Below are positions 39,840 through 51,385 of a stretch of DNA of 64,000 nucleotides, piece by piece (position 1 is the first letter of the stretch; each line of letters starts with the position of its first letter). Position numbers and translations under genes: made by a program. The stretch spans positions 13,640,001-13,704,000 of the forward strand of contig NC_067205.1 in NCBI RefSeq assembly GCF_026262505.1, given 5' to 3'. A model generated the notes under the pieces. It was not told where the DNA came from, ran no database searches, and worked only from the letters and a program-made list of their open reading frames with translations. The stretch is from Trichomonas vaginalis G3. Its lineage: Eukaryota; Parabasalia; Trichomonadida; Trichomonadidae.

Positions 39840-41225
39840 GTGCCCACCTCTTTGATCAAGAATCAAAACCATCATTCAACGGTTCCTTTTGTCTCTTCTG
39901 TGGCATTTCATTAAATAAACGGCATACAACATCCATTTTCACAACATACAGCCTTAGTGTGTGCTCCTGTTAATGCAGTCTTACCAATTGTTAAGCGAGT
40001 CATTGCCCCGTTTTTAAGTTGTAAATTAATATTCTGACCATCAATATCACTTTATCATTTATATCCAAATAATTTTTAGGTGTTAATTTTTTATTTTGTC
40101 GTAAACTAACTCCTTTTCATTTTTTGTGCAATCTTTTTAAAATCACTTCCATCAATTGAACCGTGAATGATGTATAACACTTGGGGCATAAAGCAACCAT
40201 GTTATCACCTTGTTTCTCAATTGCTAACCAATAACTTCTTCTCATGTGCTTTTTCTTCAGCTTTATTCTTTAATTTAGGTTTAAATTTCTCATCAAAACA
40301 AAAGAAATCAAAAGGTGCGAATTTGTAAATGTTTTTATCATAAAATTGTTTATCGGTAACAATTGCTTGAAATGCTTGAGTGTTAGGAAGATTTGGGTCG
40401 CCAGCGATTGCCCAATAAGATGAATCAGTATCACCTTCAATGAAATGAAAACGATTAACATTCATGCATTTATACATAAAATCATAAATGAAAACCAAAT
40501 ACCAGTATTTAGCATTATCTAAAGTGAAGAATGCCTCTTGTAAACATGTTTCACATCTATAAAATCTATCTTTAAGCATCACTTGATACGTATCTTCACC
40601 TATTTCTCTTATGTTTTTAAACTTATTTGACATACATGCAACGCGTGACTTCTGTGCATTTATGATTTTAGTCTTTGTGTAATTTTGTGTATTCATTGCA
40701 TCGTAACCATATGATCCATTAAGTGAAATCTTGCAAAATAAACTTTTTCCTTTATTTCCTTCTAATTCAGCCTTTTGTCTTTCGTTCATAAATTTGTTCG
40801 CAAATTCATTAAAACAAGTGTTTTTTAGTAAATGTTAAAATTGATGAATGTCATCGATATAAAATGAAATTTGTCTATTAGATACACAAAGATATAAGAA
40901 GAAAATGGTGATATTGGTTGTGTGTTGATGCTAACTGAGTTAATTTTCTCTGTTTCTGGTCAACTGGTAGATTGTTTGATTTCATGTAATTATACATAAA
41001 ACTGCCAATTGTTTTTTCATCTGTGATAATATCTAAGTTTCTTATTATCGGTAAAAAGTTTATGTAATCATTAATGTATTTTTCATCAATGTGACCCTTT
41101 ACTTCAGCCACGAATAAAGTATTTTTCTTCTTAATTATTCCCAGTGCTTTTGCTTTCTTTGTTGCTGTATCACAAATGATAACACCATTCAATCTTCCCG
41201 GCATATACATTTTATGGTCAGTATA
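39840..41225 (-). pseudogene. Maverick DNA polymerase B remnant
   Basis: Motif B (KISLNGSYGYD) and motif C (EGDTDSSYW) of protein-primed family B polymerases are readable, as are pieces resembling the C-terminal palm and thumb. The gene is far shorter than the 1000 or so residues usual for Polintons, so much of it is missing, and it has several breaks. Confidence 0.75.
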
Positions 41226-41279
41226 TTGAATGAAATCATGAGGATTAGATGAAAATGATGAAGGATATAATGAAAGTGA

Positions 41280-41935
41280 AAATGTTCAACAAAAAATAAA
41301 CGTTGTTAAACCAATTACTGAAATAAAAAATTTTTCATCTGTTGAAGAATTTAATGACTATTATGCTAACAATAAAAAATTATTTGAAGAATTGACAACA
41401 TGTAAATTGAATAAAATGTTTAAAGTTGATGGATTCAAAATTTCAAAAATAAAAGGAGTGGTTAGTTTGAAATCTATTCCTCAATCAAGAATCACCTCAT
41501 TAATGAAAATAGATGATTTAACAAAAAGAATAGAAATTATTGAAGAGCGAATAAATCAAATTATTGATTTCATAAATCATGACTCGTTGAGCCCGGGTCC
41601 TTAAAGCCCATCACTGAGTTCAAGGTTATATTCATCAAATATTTCATTATTCAATGCAACTTCTGCTAGTTTATTTATTTTTTCAATACGATCATTTGAA
41701 AGTCTATCGTTTAATTTTTTCTGAAGTTTAACCCATTCAGGATTTAAACAATGTTTAATTAATCGCGGAATATCTGACATCATCTATATATAGCTTCTTT
41801 TATAAAAGATGAAAAAATAAATTATTTTAAAATTAATGTTAATTTTTAATGATTTATAAATAAATATATTTTAATGCATCGTCTATATATAGATGCAACA
41901 AAAAAGGTCTCACAACCCGTTCTCATATACTACTT
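41280..41935. repeat. Maverick right inverted end
   Basis: It holds a partial copy of the small gene of the left end, then the CTATATATAG motif, then CATATACTACT at the tip. Sequence between 41585 and 41745 is absent from the left end. Confidence 0.8.
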
Positions 41936-44022
41936 CTGATATGTAATTTATCTTCAATTAATAATTTATTGATATGAAGATATCCGATCTTCAAGAATGA
42001 ATAATGAATATCGATATATTTAACACCTTTAACTTCATTAATATTTGTCAAGCAAATCGAATCAACACTTAAACATGTTGCATAGATTTCACAATCAAAA
42101 TCACTAAATTGTGATGAAAAATACAAAATGTCTGTTTTGATAATTATTTCTGAATAAGTTAATGATACATATGAAGCAAATGTGATTGATTTTATTTTAA
42201 TAAATCTCTTATGTTCTGCATAAATCTTTAACGGAAAAACAATTTTCAATTCACAATCAAATGGAAAATCAGTTTTATCGTAAAGGTATAAATTTGAAAC
42301 TTCAAACACTGCTTGTTTCGGAAATGTATTGAAATCCATATAAACTAGCTTTTGCGAATCTGCGCTTATTGAAAATTCATCTATTTTGATATCAGAATTC
42401 ACATACAAATTATGTTCATTACCATCCCAATATAGTTTCCTGCATTCAAATGTAGAGTAAATCGTAATATTTTGTTTGGCATAAACATCAACGTTTTTCG
42501 GAAAACTTAATATATTATTTGAATCTATTAATGATGTTTGATTAAATTCGATTTCATTACTTGATGTATAGAATCGATTCGAAGATGCAGATTCAACAAA
42601 TTTACATAATACAGAACTATTTGTAAATTCGGTTATTTCTGTATAAAATTTAACTTTCTTTTGAATATATGAATTAAAGAAATGAATTCTTTGTGCATGA
42701 ACATAACTATTATCAACTAATTCTATATTATTAAACTCAAGAATTTTATAATAATAATCATCTTGAATAAGTATTTACCTTGTATCTTTTTTTAGAGAAA
42801 TCTATTATTTTAATTGTTTCTTTGTACTTATCTCTGATTTCTATATCAAAATTCTTATCTATAATTGAAATATTTTCAAAAGTTTCGTAAAATGATGATA
42901 AATTGCAATAAAGAACTCCATTTTGTTGCGATTCATTTATTTGTTGGTTTTCTGTCAAAATTATTTTTCTTAGGAGTTGATTTTGAGATTTTTCTATATG
43001 AATGATATATTCGTTTGTTCGATTATCATAAATCATGTATGAAATTGCTTCAATTTCCATAGATGCGATTGATATTTGTTTTTCTGAAAAATTTGAAGAT
43101 TTTCCTGAAATGAATTTAATAATGGGAAATGATGTAGACTCGACTTCATTGCATGTGATAAGTAGTTTGAAAACGTTAATATCATAAAGCTCTAAATAAT
43201 TATGATCTTCATTTGTAATAATTTCTGCCATTTTGACATCTAAAATGTGACACTTCAAAAAAGAATTTTTTCCAATTCCAAATTTCCTTTTACCTTTACG
43301 TTACTCTCTTGGAAATTAATACTGGAGTTAATAAGTGCCAAAGTACCAAATTCATAAGAAAGACTCGAATTTAAGTTCATTATTGTATCAGAAAATAAAA
43401 TAGTAACAAACGAAATTTTTGTTGTTGTAATCTTCGGTTTAAAAACTAAGGATCCTTTAATTTCGAAACTTACTAAACATGATAATGTAGAGTGATCATG
43501 ATAAAATGTAGAACAACATGGAATTTCTTGATATAAACTTGCTGGAAATGTTGTTCCAGAAATATTGAAAATTGTATCGCTATATTGAAATATTTTCATG
43601 AATCTATCTGCTCTAGACCATGATGATTTGAGAAAATTGACAATACAATTAGATTTCAAATAAAAAGTGAAACGACAGTCGTAAATATAGTTATTTATGC
43701 AACGGTTTTCAAGTGATATTGATGTATTATCATTCAAATGAAAGGTGAACATGTCATTTCGTGATGGGTTCAAAAAAATTTTAAAAATATTTCCGTTATT
43801 ATCAAAATGCTTCAATATTATACGAGTACCAACGAACGATATTCCAATATTACTAGAAATGTTCTTAAAAATTGTACTTTTTGCCGTAATTTCAAATTTA
43901 ATATTTGTTTTATTTTCTTCAACCAAACGACCAAAATCTACTACGGTCTTATTTTCACCATCCGAAATTCCTCTCATTAACGGTCTTTGTATGCTACAGC
44001 AACAAAGCAATAGTAAGGCCAT
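41936..44022 (-). pseudogene. Type I surface protein, copy 1, truncated by the Maverick
   Basis: It starts at the ATG at 44022 with a signal peptide (MALLLLCCCSIQRP). The ectodomain is rich in Ile, Asn and Tyr and contains many short beta-strand-like units, as in beta-helix surface proteins. It aligns throughout with the intact-looking neighbour at 44389-46913 but lacks its acidic stalk, membrane span and tail, because the Maverick right end begins there. The reading frame changes near 43257 and again between 42758 and 42408. Host gene, dead. No known family is recognised. Confidence 0.7.
41942..42083 (-). repeat. Identical 142-bp block, copy 1
   Basis: Every base matches 44813-44954 in the neighbouring paralogue, while the genes differ strongly on the 5' side of the block. 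Confidence 0.85.
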
Positions 44023-44388
44023 AAATTTAAGGACAAAAATTTTCAGTCAGATTTTGATTTTAAGAGGAACACTAAACTAAAATTTTGTAACTATACGTTT
44101 CTCTCACTTTTTTCTGTTACCGAAATGTATTTGGAAATTTCATTGAGATTTGGATTTCAATTTTGAACTAGCGATTTAATAAGTTATAGTTTACAATGAA
44201 GGTATTTGACTTCTAATCTGAATTTGAAACAAAAATATTTTAATCAATCATAAATTTTAGTACCATTTAAAATTAACAGTATAATAACATATGATGTTCC
44301 AAATCTATTCGAAACAATAGATAATAATATTAATTAATTCACAAAAAAATCATATTCACGAAATGATTTTTGTCTTTATATAAAACTA
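44023..44388. other. Spacer between tandem surface genes
   Basis: About 370 bases, AT-rich, no gene seen. Confidence 0.5.
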
Positions 44389-46913
44389 TCATAAACTGAC
44401 TAAACTAGTTGTAGATATTAAATCTTCTGAGATGAATTTTTTGATTTTGGAGCGTTTGATCTTGATAAAATAGAATATCAACGAAATACAAATTAGAAGC
44501 ATAGAAATACTACCAAAAACAATTAGAATAATATGAATTGTCTTAAGATGATTGACATTTGATTCATCTGGTTCATTTGGATTATTGTTACGTCGTTTAA
44601 TACTGATACATGTCATGTTGTTGCGGGAATAGATTTCACTCTCGAATAAACGAGTACTACCGTTGAAGTCCCAATGAGGACTGATGAATTCACTACTGAT
44701 ATTATTCAGATCAACATCAAAATAATCGATGCAGATGAAATCAATCATAAAATCGTCCCAATCGTCATCATTGTAGAATTGATCAGATTCTTCAAGATTG
44801 TAGAATCTGATGTGTAATTTATCTTCAATTAATAATTTATTGATATGAAGATATCCGATCTTCAAGAATGAATAATGAATATCGATATATTTAACACCTT
44901 TAACTTCATTAATATTTGTCAAGCAAATCGAATCAACACTTAAACATGTTGCATTGATATCACATTTGATATAACTATCCTTGGATGAAACATTAAAAAC
45001 ATCTGTCTTAAGGATTAATTCAGAAGATTTTAATGATCCTGTGTCATATAATATAAATGATTTGAATTGAACAAGTCTTTTATTTTCTGAATATATTTCA
45101 GTTCGATAACAAAGTCTTAGACATGTGTCTCTGGAAAATTCTGTTTTGTCATAGATAAATAGTTTGTGAACATAAAAATCAGCAAATTTTGGAAAATTAT
45201 CTACATTGAGATAAATCATTGGATATTTTTCTACAGTTATGTTAAGTCTATTGATTTGAATATCAGAGTTAACATATGAACTATTTCCTTTGACATTGAA
45301 GCTCAATACTTTGCATGGGCTTTTATAATTAATTGTCACATTGTTAGTAACCCAAATATTACTATAGTATGGATTATTTAAGACATTGTTTGAATCTATT
45401 AATTCATTTTTGTTTATTTGAACATCAGAACTGTTTGTAAAAAAGTGTGTTGTTTTGATTTTCTTTATATTGCATAATATCGAACTGTTACGAAGATATG
45501 CAAAGCTTGATTTAATTGTCACATTTTTATGAATAAAAGAGTTTCTCACATCCAATTTCTTCGCATTAATTCTACTATCATTAACTAATTCTACATTTTC
45601 AATAGTTAATGCTGTAAAATAAAAGTCATCAGATATAAGAATCCTATTTCTGAATTGCGAATATATGTTTACAACATGTCTTAGCTTTGAAAAATTAGTA
45701 ATTTTGATGACTTTTTTGTATTCATCCTTGATATATATTTTAAAGTGAATGTTAATATTACTGGTATTTTGTAATGTTTCTTGTAAGAGTGACAAATTAC
45801 AGTAAACGGCTTGTTTTTTATTAAAATCAATATCTGATAAATTTTCTGACAAATGTATTTCATCAAAAATGCCTTTCAAAACCGGATTTAATGTAATTTT
45901 GTATTCTCTTGTTACGTTATCATATCCATGTGATGGTTCCATCTCTTGGTATTTAGAGATAATCTCAAATTGTGTTCCTGTCAAATTTGACACTTTTTCG
46001 GTTTTAAATTTTATTATCGGAAATGTAATACTATCTTTTTTCAAGTAATTAATAGCTTTTTTTTGACTTTAATATCATATAGTTCTAAAAATACATGATC
46101 TTGTTGTGGGGATATTGAAATTCTTGAAGATTGTAAATTGTGGCATTTTAGCGCTGATTTACTATCAATGGATAACTGATCCTTGCATATAATATTACTT
46201 TCTTTAAAGTCAATTGTAGAATTAGTAAGTGTTAAAGATGTAAATTCATATGAAATATTTGAATTAAATGTCAAATTTGCATTTTCAACTATAAACTTTT
46301 CGAAATGAATTTTTGATGATGGTATTAATGGAATAAAAATTAGATCTCCTTTTAATACAGGACTCTGCATATTTAATAAAAGACGGTCATAATAAATTAT
46401 TGATCGACATGGATTTAAATGTTTAATAATTGCTGGTAGTATTGTACGTGTAATATTATAAACTGTATCATTGCTTTGGTATATTGTCATAAACGAACTT
46501 GATAAATCCCATGATGATTTAAGGAAGTTTACTTTGCATCCTGATTTCAAATAAAAATTGAATTTACTGTTGTAAATAAAGTTATTTATGCATCGGCTTT
46601 CAAATGAAATTGATGTATTATCGTTCAAATAAAAGTCGAAATTGTTTTCCAAAGACGGATATAAATAAATTTTAAAAAATTTTCCGTTATTATCGAAATG
46701 CTTCATTATTATATGAGTGCCAATGAATGATAATGCAATATTATTCGAAATGTTCTCAATAGACGTATTTTTTGCCGAATTTTCAAATTTAATATTTGTT
46801 TTATTTTCTTGGATCAAACGAGCAAAATCTATTATATTTTGAAAATTTTTATCATTGAGGATTTGCTTTGTCTGACTTTGCATGCTACAATAGCAAAGCA
46901 GGAGCAATGTCAT
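44389..46913 (-). pseudogene. Type I surface protein, copy 2, one frameshift
   Basis: The ATG at 46913 gives MTLLLLCYCSMQSQ, a signal peptide. A beta-rich ectodomain of about 750 residues follows, then an acidic stretch (DDDWDDFMIDF), a membrane span (IHIILIVFGSISMLLICISL) and a short basic tail with SEDLISTTSLVSL. The frame changes once near 46041, close to an A-run in the coding strand; the paralogue reads LLITCNEVEST through the same place. A sequencing slip is possible but the neighbour is also damaged. Likely an adhesin-type membrane protein, family not recognised. Confidence 0.65.
44813..44954 (-). repeat. Identical 142-bp block, copy 2
   Basis: Partner of 41942-42083. It encodes the last ectodomain segment (TNINEVKGVKYIDIHYSF). 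Confidence 0.85.
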
Positions 46914-48220
46914 CAATTTCAAAGAACTTTTTTTTCCTCGCTAAAATCTCGTTGAGATCAGAATTGATTTTAATGATTGAATATGGATCTACATATATAA
47001 ATGCACATATGGAATAATTTAAATTCTTGTGGTATTAAATTTTGAAATTTTCATTTATCAAAATGTAAGATAAATCTATTAATTTTGATACTATACTAAA
47101 TTGGTTTTATTTCAGTTTAATTGTACCACATTATTATTGTATTTCATTGAAGAAAAATAATTATTTGTAATTTTTGATTATGGAACTTATATGCGCATTT
47201 GCATCATTCGCATTTAATACTCTAATAAATGAGATTTATTTAGATAGTATTACCCAATAATATTGAAATTCTTTGTATTTTAAATTATTTTCCATTTTGG
47301 GTGGATTTATAAATACTGCATAAGGAAATATTTTATTTCATTTATAAACCAATAAGATTTTAAAAATAAATTATGAAAAAAAAATTATTTTTGAAAAATT
47401 GTAGTTATTCTCATTCTTGTCTGATATTAAATACCTATACATCATTTTTTAAGTGCTTAGCGGTGGAAATATTCTTACTGAAACATTATTCATTTTTATA
47501 CAACGTTCAAATTTATTCAATTTTTTGACACTTTTTGAATAATGACCGTAAAAAATTGAGAGTGATTTTTTTAACGTTAATGGAAAATATAATCTTTGAA
47601 TTTTAGTTATGTTTTTTATTTCCTTGCTCTAGATAATATTTTATTTATAGACATTTTACAGGTTCGAAATAAGGGCGTGTCAATTTTTAACATTTTACAG
47701 GTCTAGATAAAATATATTTGTAGTATAATGTTATTTCAAATTGCCGACAAATGAAAAGATTGATGTTTATATTGGGCCATTTAATTTGAATTAATAATTA
47801 TTCAAATTTCTTATTCAATTATTTATGTCTACTTCTTCATATTACTAATGCAATTGGAAATATAATTTTAACAACTGAAAAATCTTTTAAATGGGGATTT
47901 TTAATAAATGCACTGTCTTATTGTATCTTTGACTTAATAGATCTATTGTCAGGAAGTTTTAAAAAATACTTTTACAAAACCGGTAAATAATCAAATTGAA
48001 TTTGATAGTAAATATTGATAAAAAATAAAGCTTGGGGAAATGATTTGTTATCATGTTACTGATAATTTCTTTAATTATTGATTGAGATATTATTTCAAAA
48101 GTTTTCAAAAGGCTCTCAAAATCTATAATAAGTATTTTAGGATATTTCCTTAAATAAAGATTATAAACTGCTAAGCTATTTCGAATATCAGATTGAGAAA
48201 GTGTATTATATTTTGAATAT
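46914..48220. other. Intergenic spacer before the kinase
   Basis: 1.3 kb with no gene. ACATTTTACAGGT occurs twice near 47650-47702. Confidence 0.5.
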
Positions 48221-48226
48221 TCATTG
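48221..48226 (+). promoter_or_regulatory. Initiator (Inr) of the kinase gene
   Basis: TCATTG ten bases before the ATG at 48236. Confidence 0.5.
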
Positions 48227-48235
48227 AAATCAAAA

Positions 48236-50183
48236 ATGATATTCGATGTTGAAGAAGCAAAGTACTTTAAAACCCAAGGCATTTATCCAGGTGATCTAAT
48301 TGCAAAAGGAGGTTTCAGTATGGTTTATAGTGTCTATTCCAAAAAATACAATTCATATTTTGCTTTAAAAGCGATTCCCCAAGATATGTTTAGAGAAGTA
48401 GAAATACAATGTTTAAAATCCACTTATGATCCTAGAATTGTTAATCTTTATCAAATTTTTAGGTTTAATGATTTTGTTTATTTATTATTGGAACTTTGCA
48501 AAGATAATTTAGAAACAATAGTATTAAGTGGAAGAACAACATGCATAAAATCATATATAATTGACATGATTAGAGCAGTTGGTGCTTGTCACAAGAGAAA
48601 TATCGCCCATTGTGATATTAAACCAGCAAACTTTTTACTAGATCAATACGGAAGAATCAAAATCAGTGATTTCGGTTTATCATCAATCATTGCTGATAAA
48701 TCTGAAATAAAAAAATTCAAAGGAACAAAATTTTTTATGTCGCCTGAGTTAAGGGTGCACCCGTATGTACGTTTATTTGAGAGGAGGAGGATTACCCTCT
48801 CAATTTTGAGGGATTCGTTAGTTTATTTTCTCGATGAATATGCAATAAAATTTGATTTTTACCTTATCAATATACTTCATATAATATACACATGTTCATG
48901 TAAAAATTTTTTTCCAAAATCCTCAGGAATTAAGGGATTTTTGAATTTTAAGAATTTTTTTCGAATTTTTTCGAAAAAAAAATATTTTCAGAACAGCCTT
49001 AACGGCTAAGATTTAGGAACAATGTTAAGTATCAAAAAGAAAGGAGGTCTGATATAGACAACATATATCGTTGAAGGTTGAAAAAATCTCTAATATTTGA
49101 GTCCAAAATTTCAAATTTTAATTTTTTGAAAAAAGAGGCCACCCGTATGTACGTTTATTTGAGAGGAGGAGGATTATATTTTTGAAAGGGTGAAACATTA
49201 TGAATATGTTAATTATATAATAATATGTATTATTATAAAAAAGAAAAAATAAAGCACGTTAAAATTTTTCTTTCTTGATTTTTTACAAAATCTACTTAGA
49301 ATTATGCAAAATATGACTAAATAATTATAAATTTCAAGTAAAATTTTAATTTTGATAAATAATTTAAATTTCAAAATATCAAGTTCAGTTCGACTATGTA
49401 TGTAGTAATTCCTCAATAAAGTGCCAAAACCCTATTAAAATATATGAACATTTTCAACATTTTAATGTTTTTATTTAAAAATTTGTTGGAATATGAGCTT
49501 CAAACAATTATTATGTAAATAAAAATAATTAAATATATGTATTTATTCGTATTACAACCGTAGTAAGTCGATTCTTCCTTTCTTCTACTGAGGTTTGAAT
49601 TTGATTTCGAATTGTAAAGAGATTCAAAGGGAAAATACTAGCGGATAAAAACTACCTCCATGAAAGGGTCATAATGGAGTCAAGTTGTATTTTTTGATAT
49701 TTTTTGCTTTTCGAGCCTAAATAGGTAGCCAAGATAATGCCTAAAAATAAGGTTCTAAATTCTGAAGTTTACATGATCCTCTCGCGTGCACCCTTAACAA
49801 CAGGAAATAAATATGATCCTATGCAATCTGACATATGGGCATTGGGAATTTCCATTTATTGGGTTGCAACAAAAACTTATCCTTTCAAATTATCCGATCA
49901 AATGAATTTCTTTGAAAACTTGAAAAATGACAAATTCAATTTTGAAAAAGTGTCAGATCTCGAATTGAGAAATGTTATCAAAGCATGTTTAACTGTTGAT
50001 CCAAATAAAAGGCCAACAACAGAAGATATAATCAACATGCCATATTGCCAAAACTCAAAAAATACTTTTGGTTTGAAATCTAAAATTCCAAAGTCGCAAA
50101 TTGCATCTTCTTGTGCCATTATCAAACCAATTAAATCAAAAAAATACCTTTCTAGGCTCAATTTCCCAAAAATACTTGTTTGA
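48236..50183 (+). pseudogene. Protein kinase interrupted by a DNA element
   Basis: A small eukaryotic Ser/Thr kinase. The Gly-rich loop is AKGGFSMVY (23-31), the ATP lysine K45 is in FALKAI, the catalytic loop HCDIKPANFLL has D127 (Cys where Arg is usual, so an RD-minus kinase), DFG is at 145-147 and SPE ends at E171. Right after SPEL a 1041-bp TTAA element breaks the frame, and the second half resumes with TTGNKYDP, SDIWALGISIYW and the rest of the C-lobe. Without the element and one TTAA the two halves run in one frame with no other damage. Transcription through the insert would give a kinase lacking most of its C-lobe. Confidence 0.85.
48753..49793 (+). mobile_element. TTAA-flanked DNA element B, 1041 bp, inside the kinase
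   Basis: Exact TTAA duplications lie at 48749-48752 and 49794-49797, with inverted ends GGGTGCAC and GTGCACCC. It matches the reverse complement of element A (10354-12360) except for about 1 kb that it lacks, including the 122-bp tandem array. The CACCCGTATGTACG motif with GAGAGGAGGAGGATTA is repeated at both ends of the missing part (near 48760 and 49140), so loss by recombination inside the element is plausible. No transposase. Confidence 0.9.
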
Positions 50184-51385
50184 AATAAAATATCTTTTCT
50201 AAATTAATTAATTTAAATAAAACTGTCGATTCTAGTGTAAAAATGTTATGATAAGTTCATTGAAGTAACAAAATACTTATGAAAACTCATTTTTTGCATT
50301 TTTCAAGCCAGAGATGAGTAAATAAAAGACTTTTACTGGTAATTTTGTTATAATAATGGTTATCCAGCATCAATGATATTCAATTCTGCATGCGTTGACA
50401 ACCAAAATTATATCGATATTATTATGTAAAATAAACTTATTTTGGAGAATACAAATTAAGTCAAGTTTTCTTATAAGAAGTTTCATTCCTTAGGATTTTT
50501 TGAGCAGATGGTAATGTGTTAATAAGAATTTCAATATTGATATTTTTCGCACATCAAATTCTTTTGTTTAAGGTTGATTTTAAATGATAATTCACACGAA
50601 TTGTCAGAAATTTGTATAAAAGATGGGAATTTCAAATTTTTGAGAAAGTCCCACGAAAAGCAACTTTAACAAATTACATTTGTAAATTGTTTACATTTGC
50701 AAAATCATTACAGCAAATAAAATGCCCGGATTTGAAGTTTAAAAGATCTTGTATTCGAAATTTGAAACGACAAAAATATTGTTGTAAAAAAAATAATGGG
50801 TCGTCAGGATATATGAAATTAAAATTTTAAATGTACCAATGAGCATAACGCTGGTGTATTATTGATATGTTCATTAATATTTCAAAAACTGTGAATAAAA
50901 ACGAGCCGCGGATTTGTGATATTTCATAATTTTTGAATTTGAATTTAATGTTCTATTATGCTTTACATATTTTTGTAGGCTTTTTTCTATAAGCCGACGT
51001 TGGTCTCAATTATATAACGTACAATTTTTTTTCGCCTGAAGTAGTTTTACTATTAATAGTGTCGCATATGTTGAACTGGTCTGAGTGGAAATAGAGAGGG
51101 CCAATCGTTTTCAAAGTTTTTTTTACATGTCAGAAATTTTGCTCACATGGATTCTTTCCTAGCTGGTAATTTTTAAGTATAGAATTTGTAACACTACAGT
51201 TTATCTTGTAATTATAAACATATCAAAAAGCTATTAACAATCGTAAGACAAAATTGAATTGCATATAATTTTTAAGATATTCACAATCACAGATATATAT
51301 GTATAAGTATTACCTCCGATCATCATTGTTCAATATTTAAATTGAATACGAATTGAATATTCTCAAAAATTTAATATTTTTAGTG
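50184..51385. other. Intergenic spacer
   Basis: 1.2 kb; one open frame of 72 codons (50612-50830) has no recognisable content. Nothing else seen. Confidence 0.45.

Larger units (their letters stand above)
23320..41935. mobile_element. Maverick/Polinton fossil, 18.6 kb
   Basis: A virus-like self-synthesising DNA element. The inverted ends start AGTAGTATATG, with GGGTTGTG shortly after, on both sides. Between them lie the expected parts: protein-primed DNA polymerase B, retroviral-type integrase, packaging ATPase, double-jelly-roll-type capsid region, D5-like primase-helicase, plus a fibre gene and a KilA-N gene. Several genes look whole; polymerase, ATPase, capsid and some small genes are broken or incomplete, with on the order of ten breaks overall. 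The inner parts of the two ends are about 95% alike or better, so the copy is fairly young but no longer complete. Its right end lies inside a host surface gene. No clear target duplication is visible. Confidence 0.92.

Noticed and set aside
49213-49416. 67-codon minus-strand frame
   Set aside because: Lies inside the TTAA element in AT-rich sequence; no protein features.
50612-50830. 72-codon basic open frame
   Set aside because: Lys-rich AT bias only; no motif or context.
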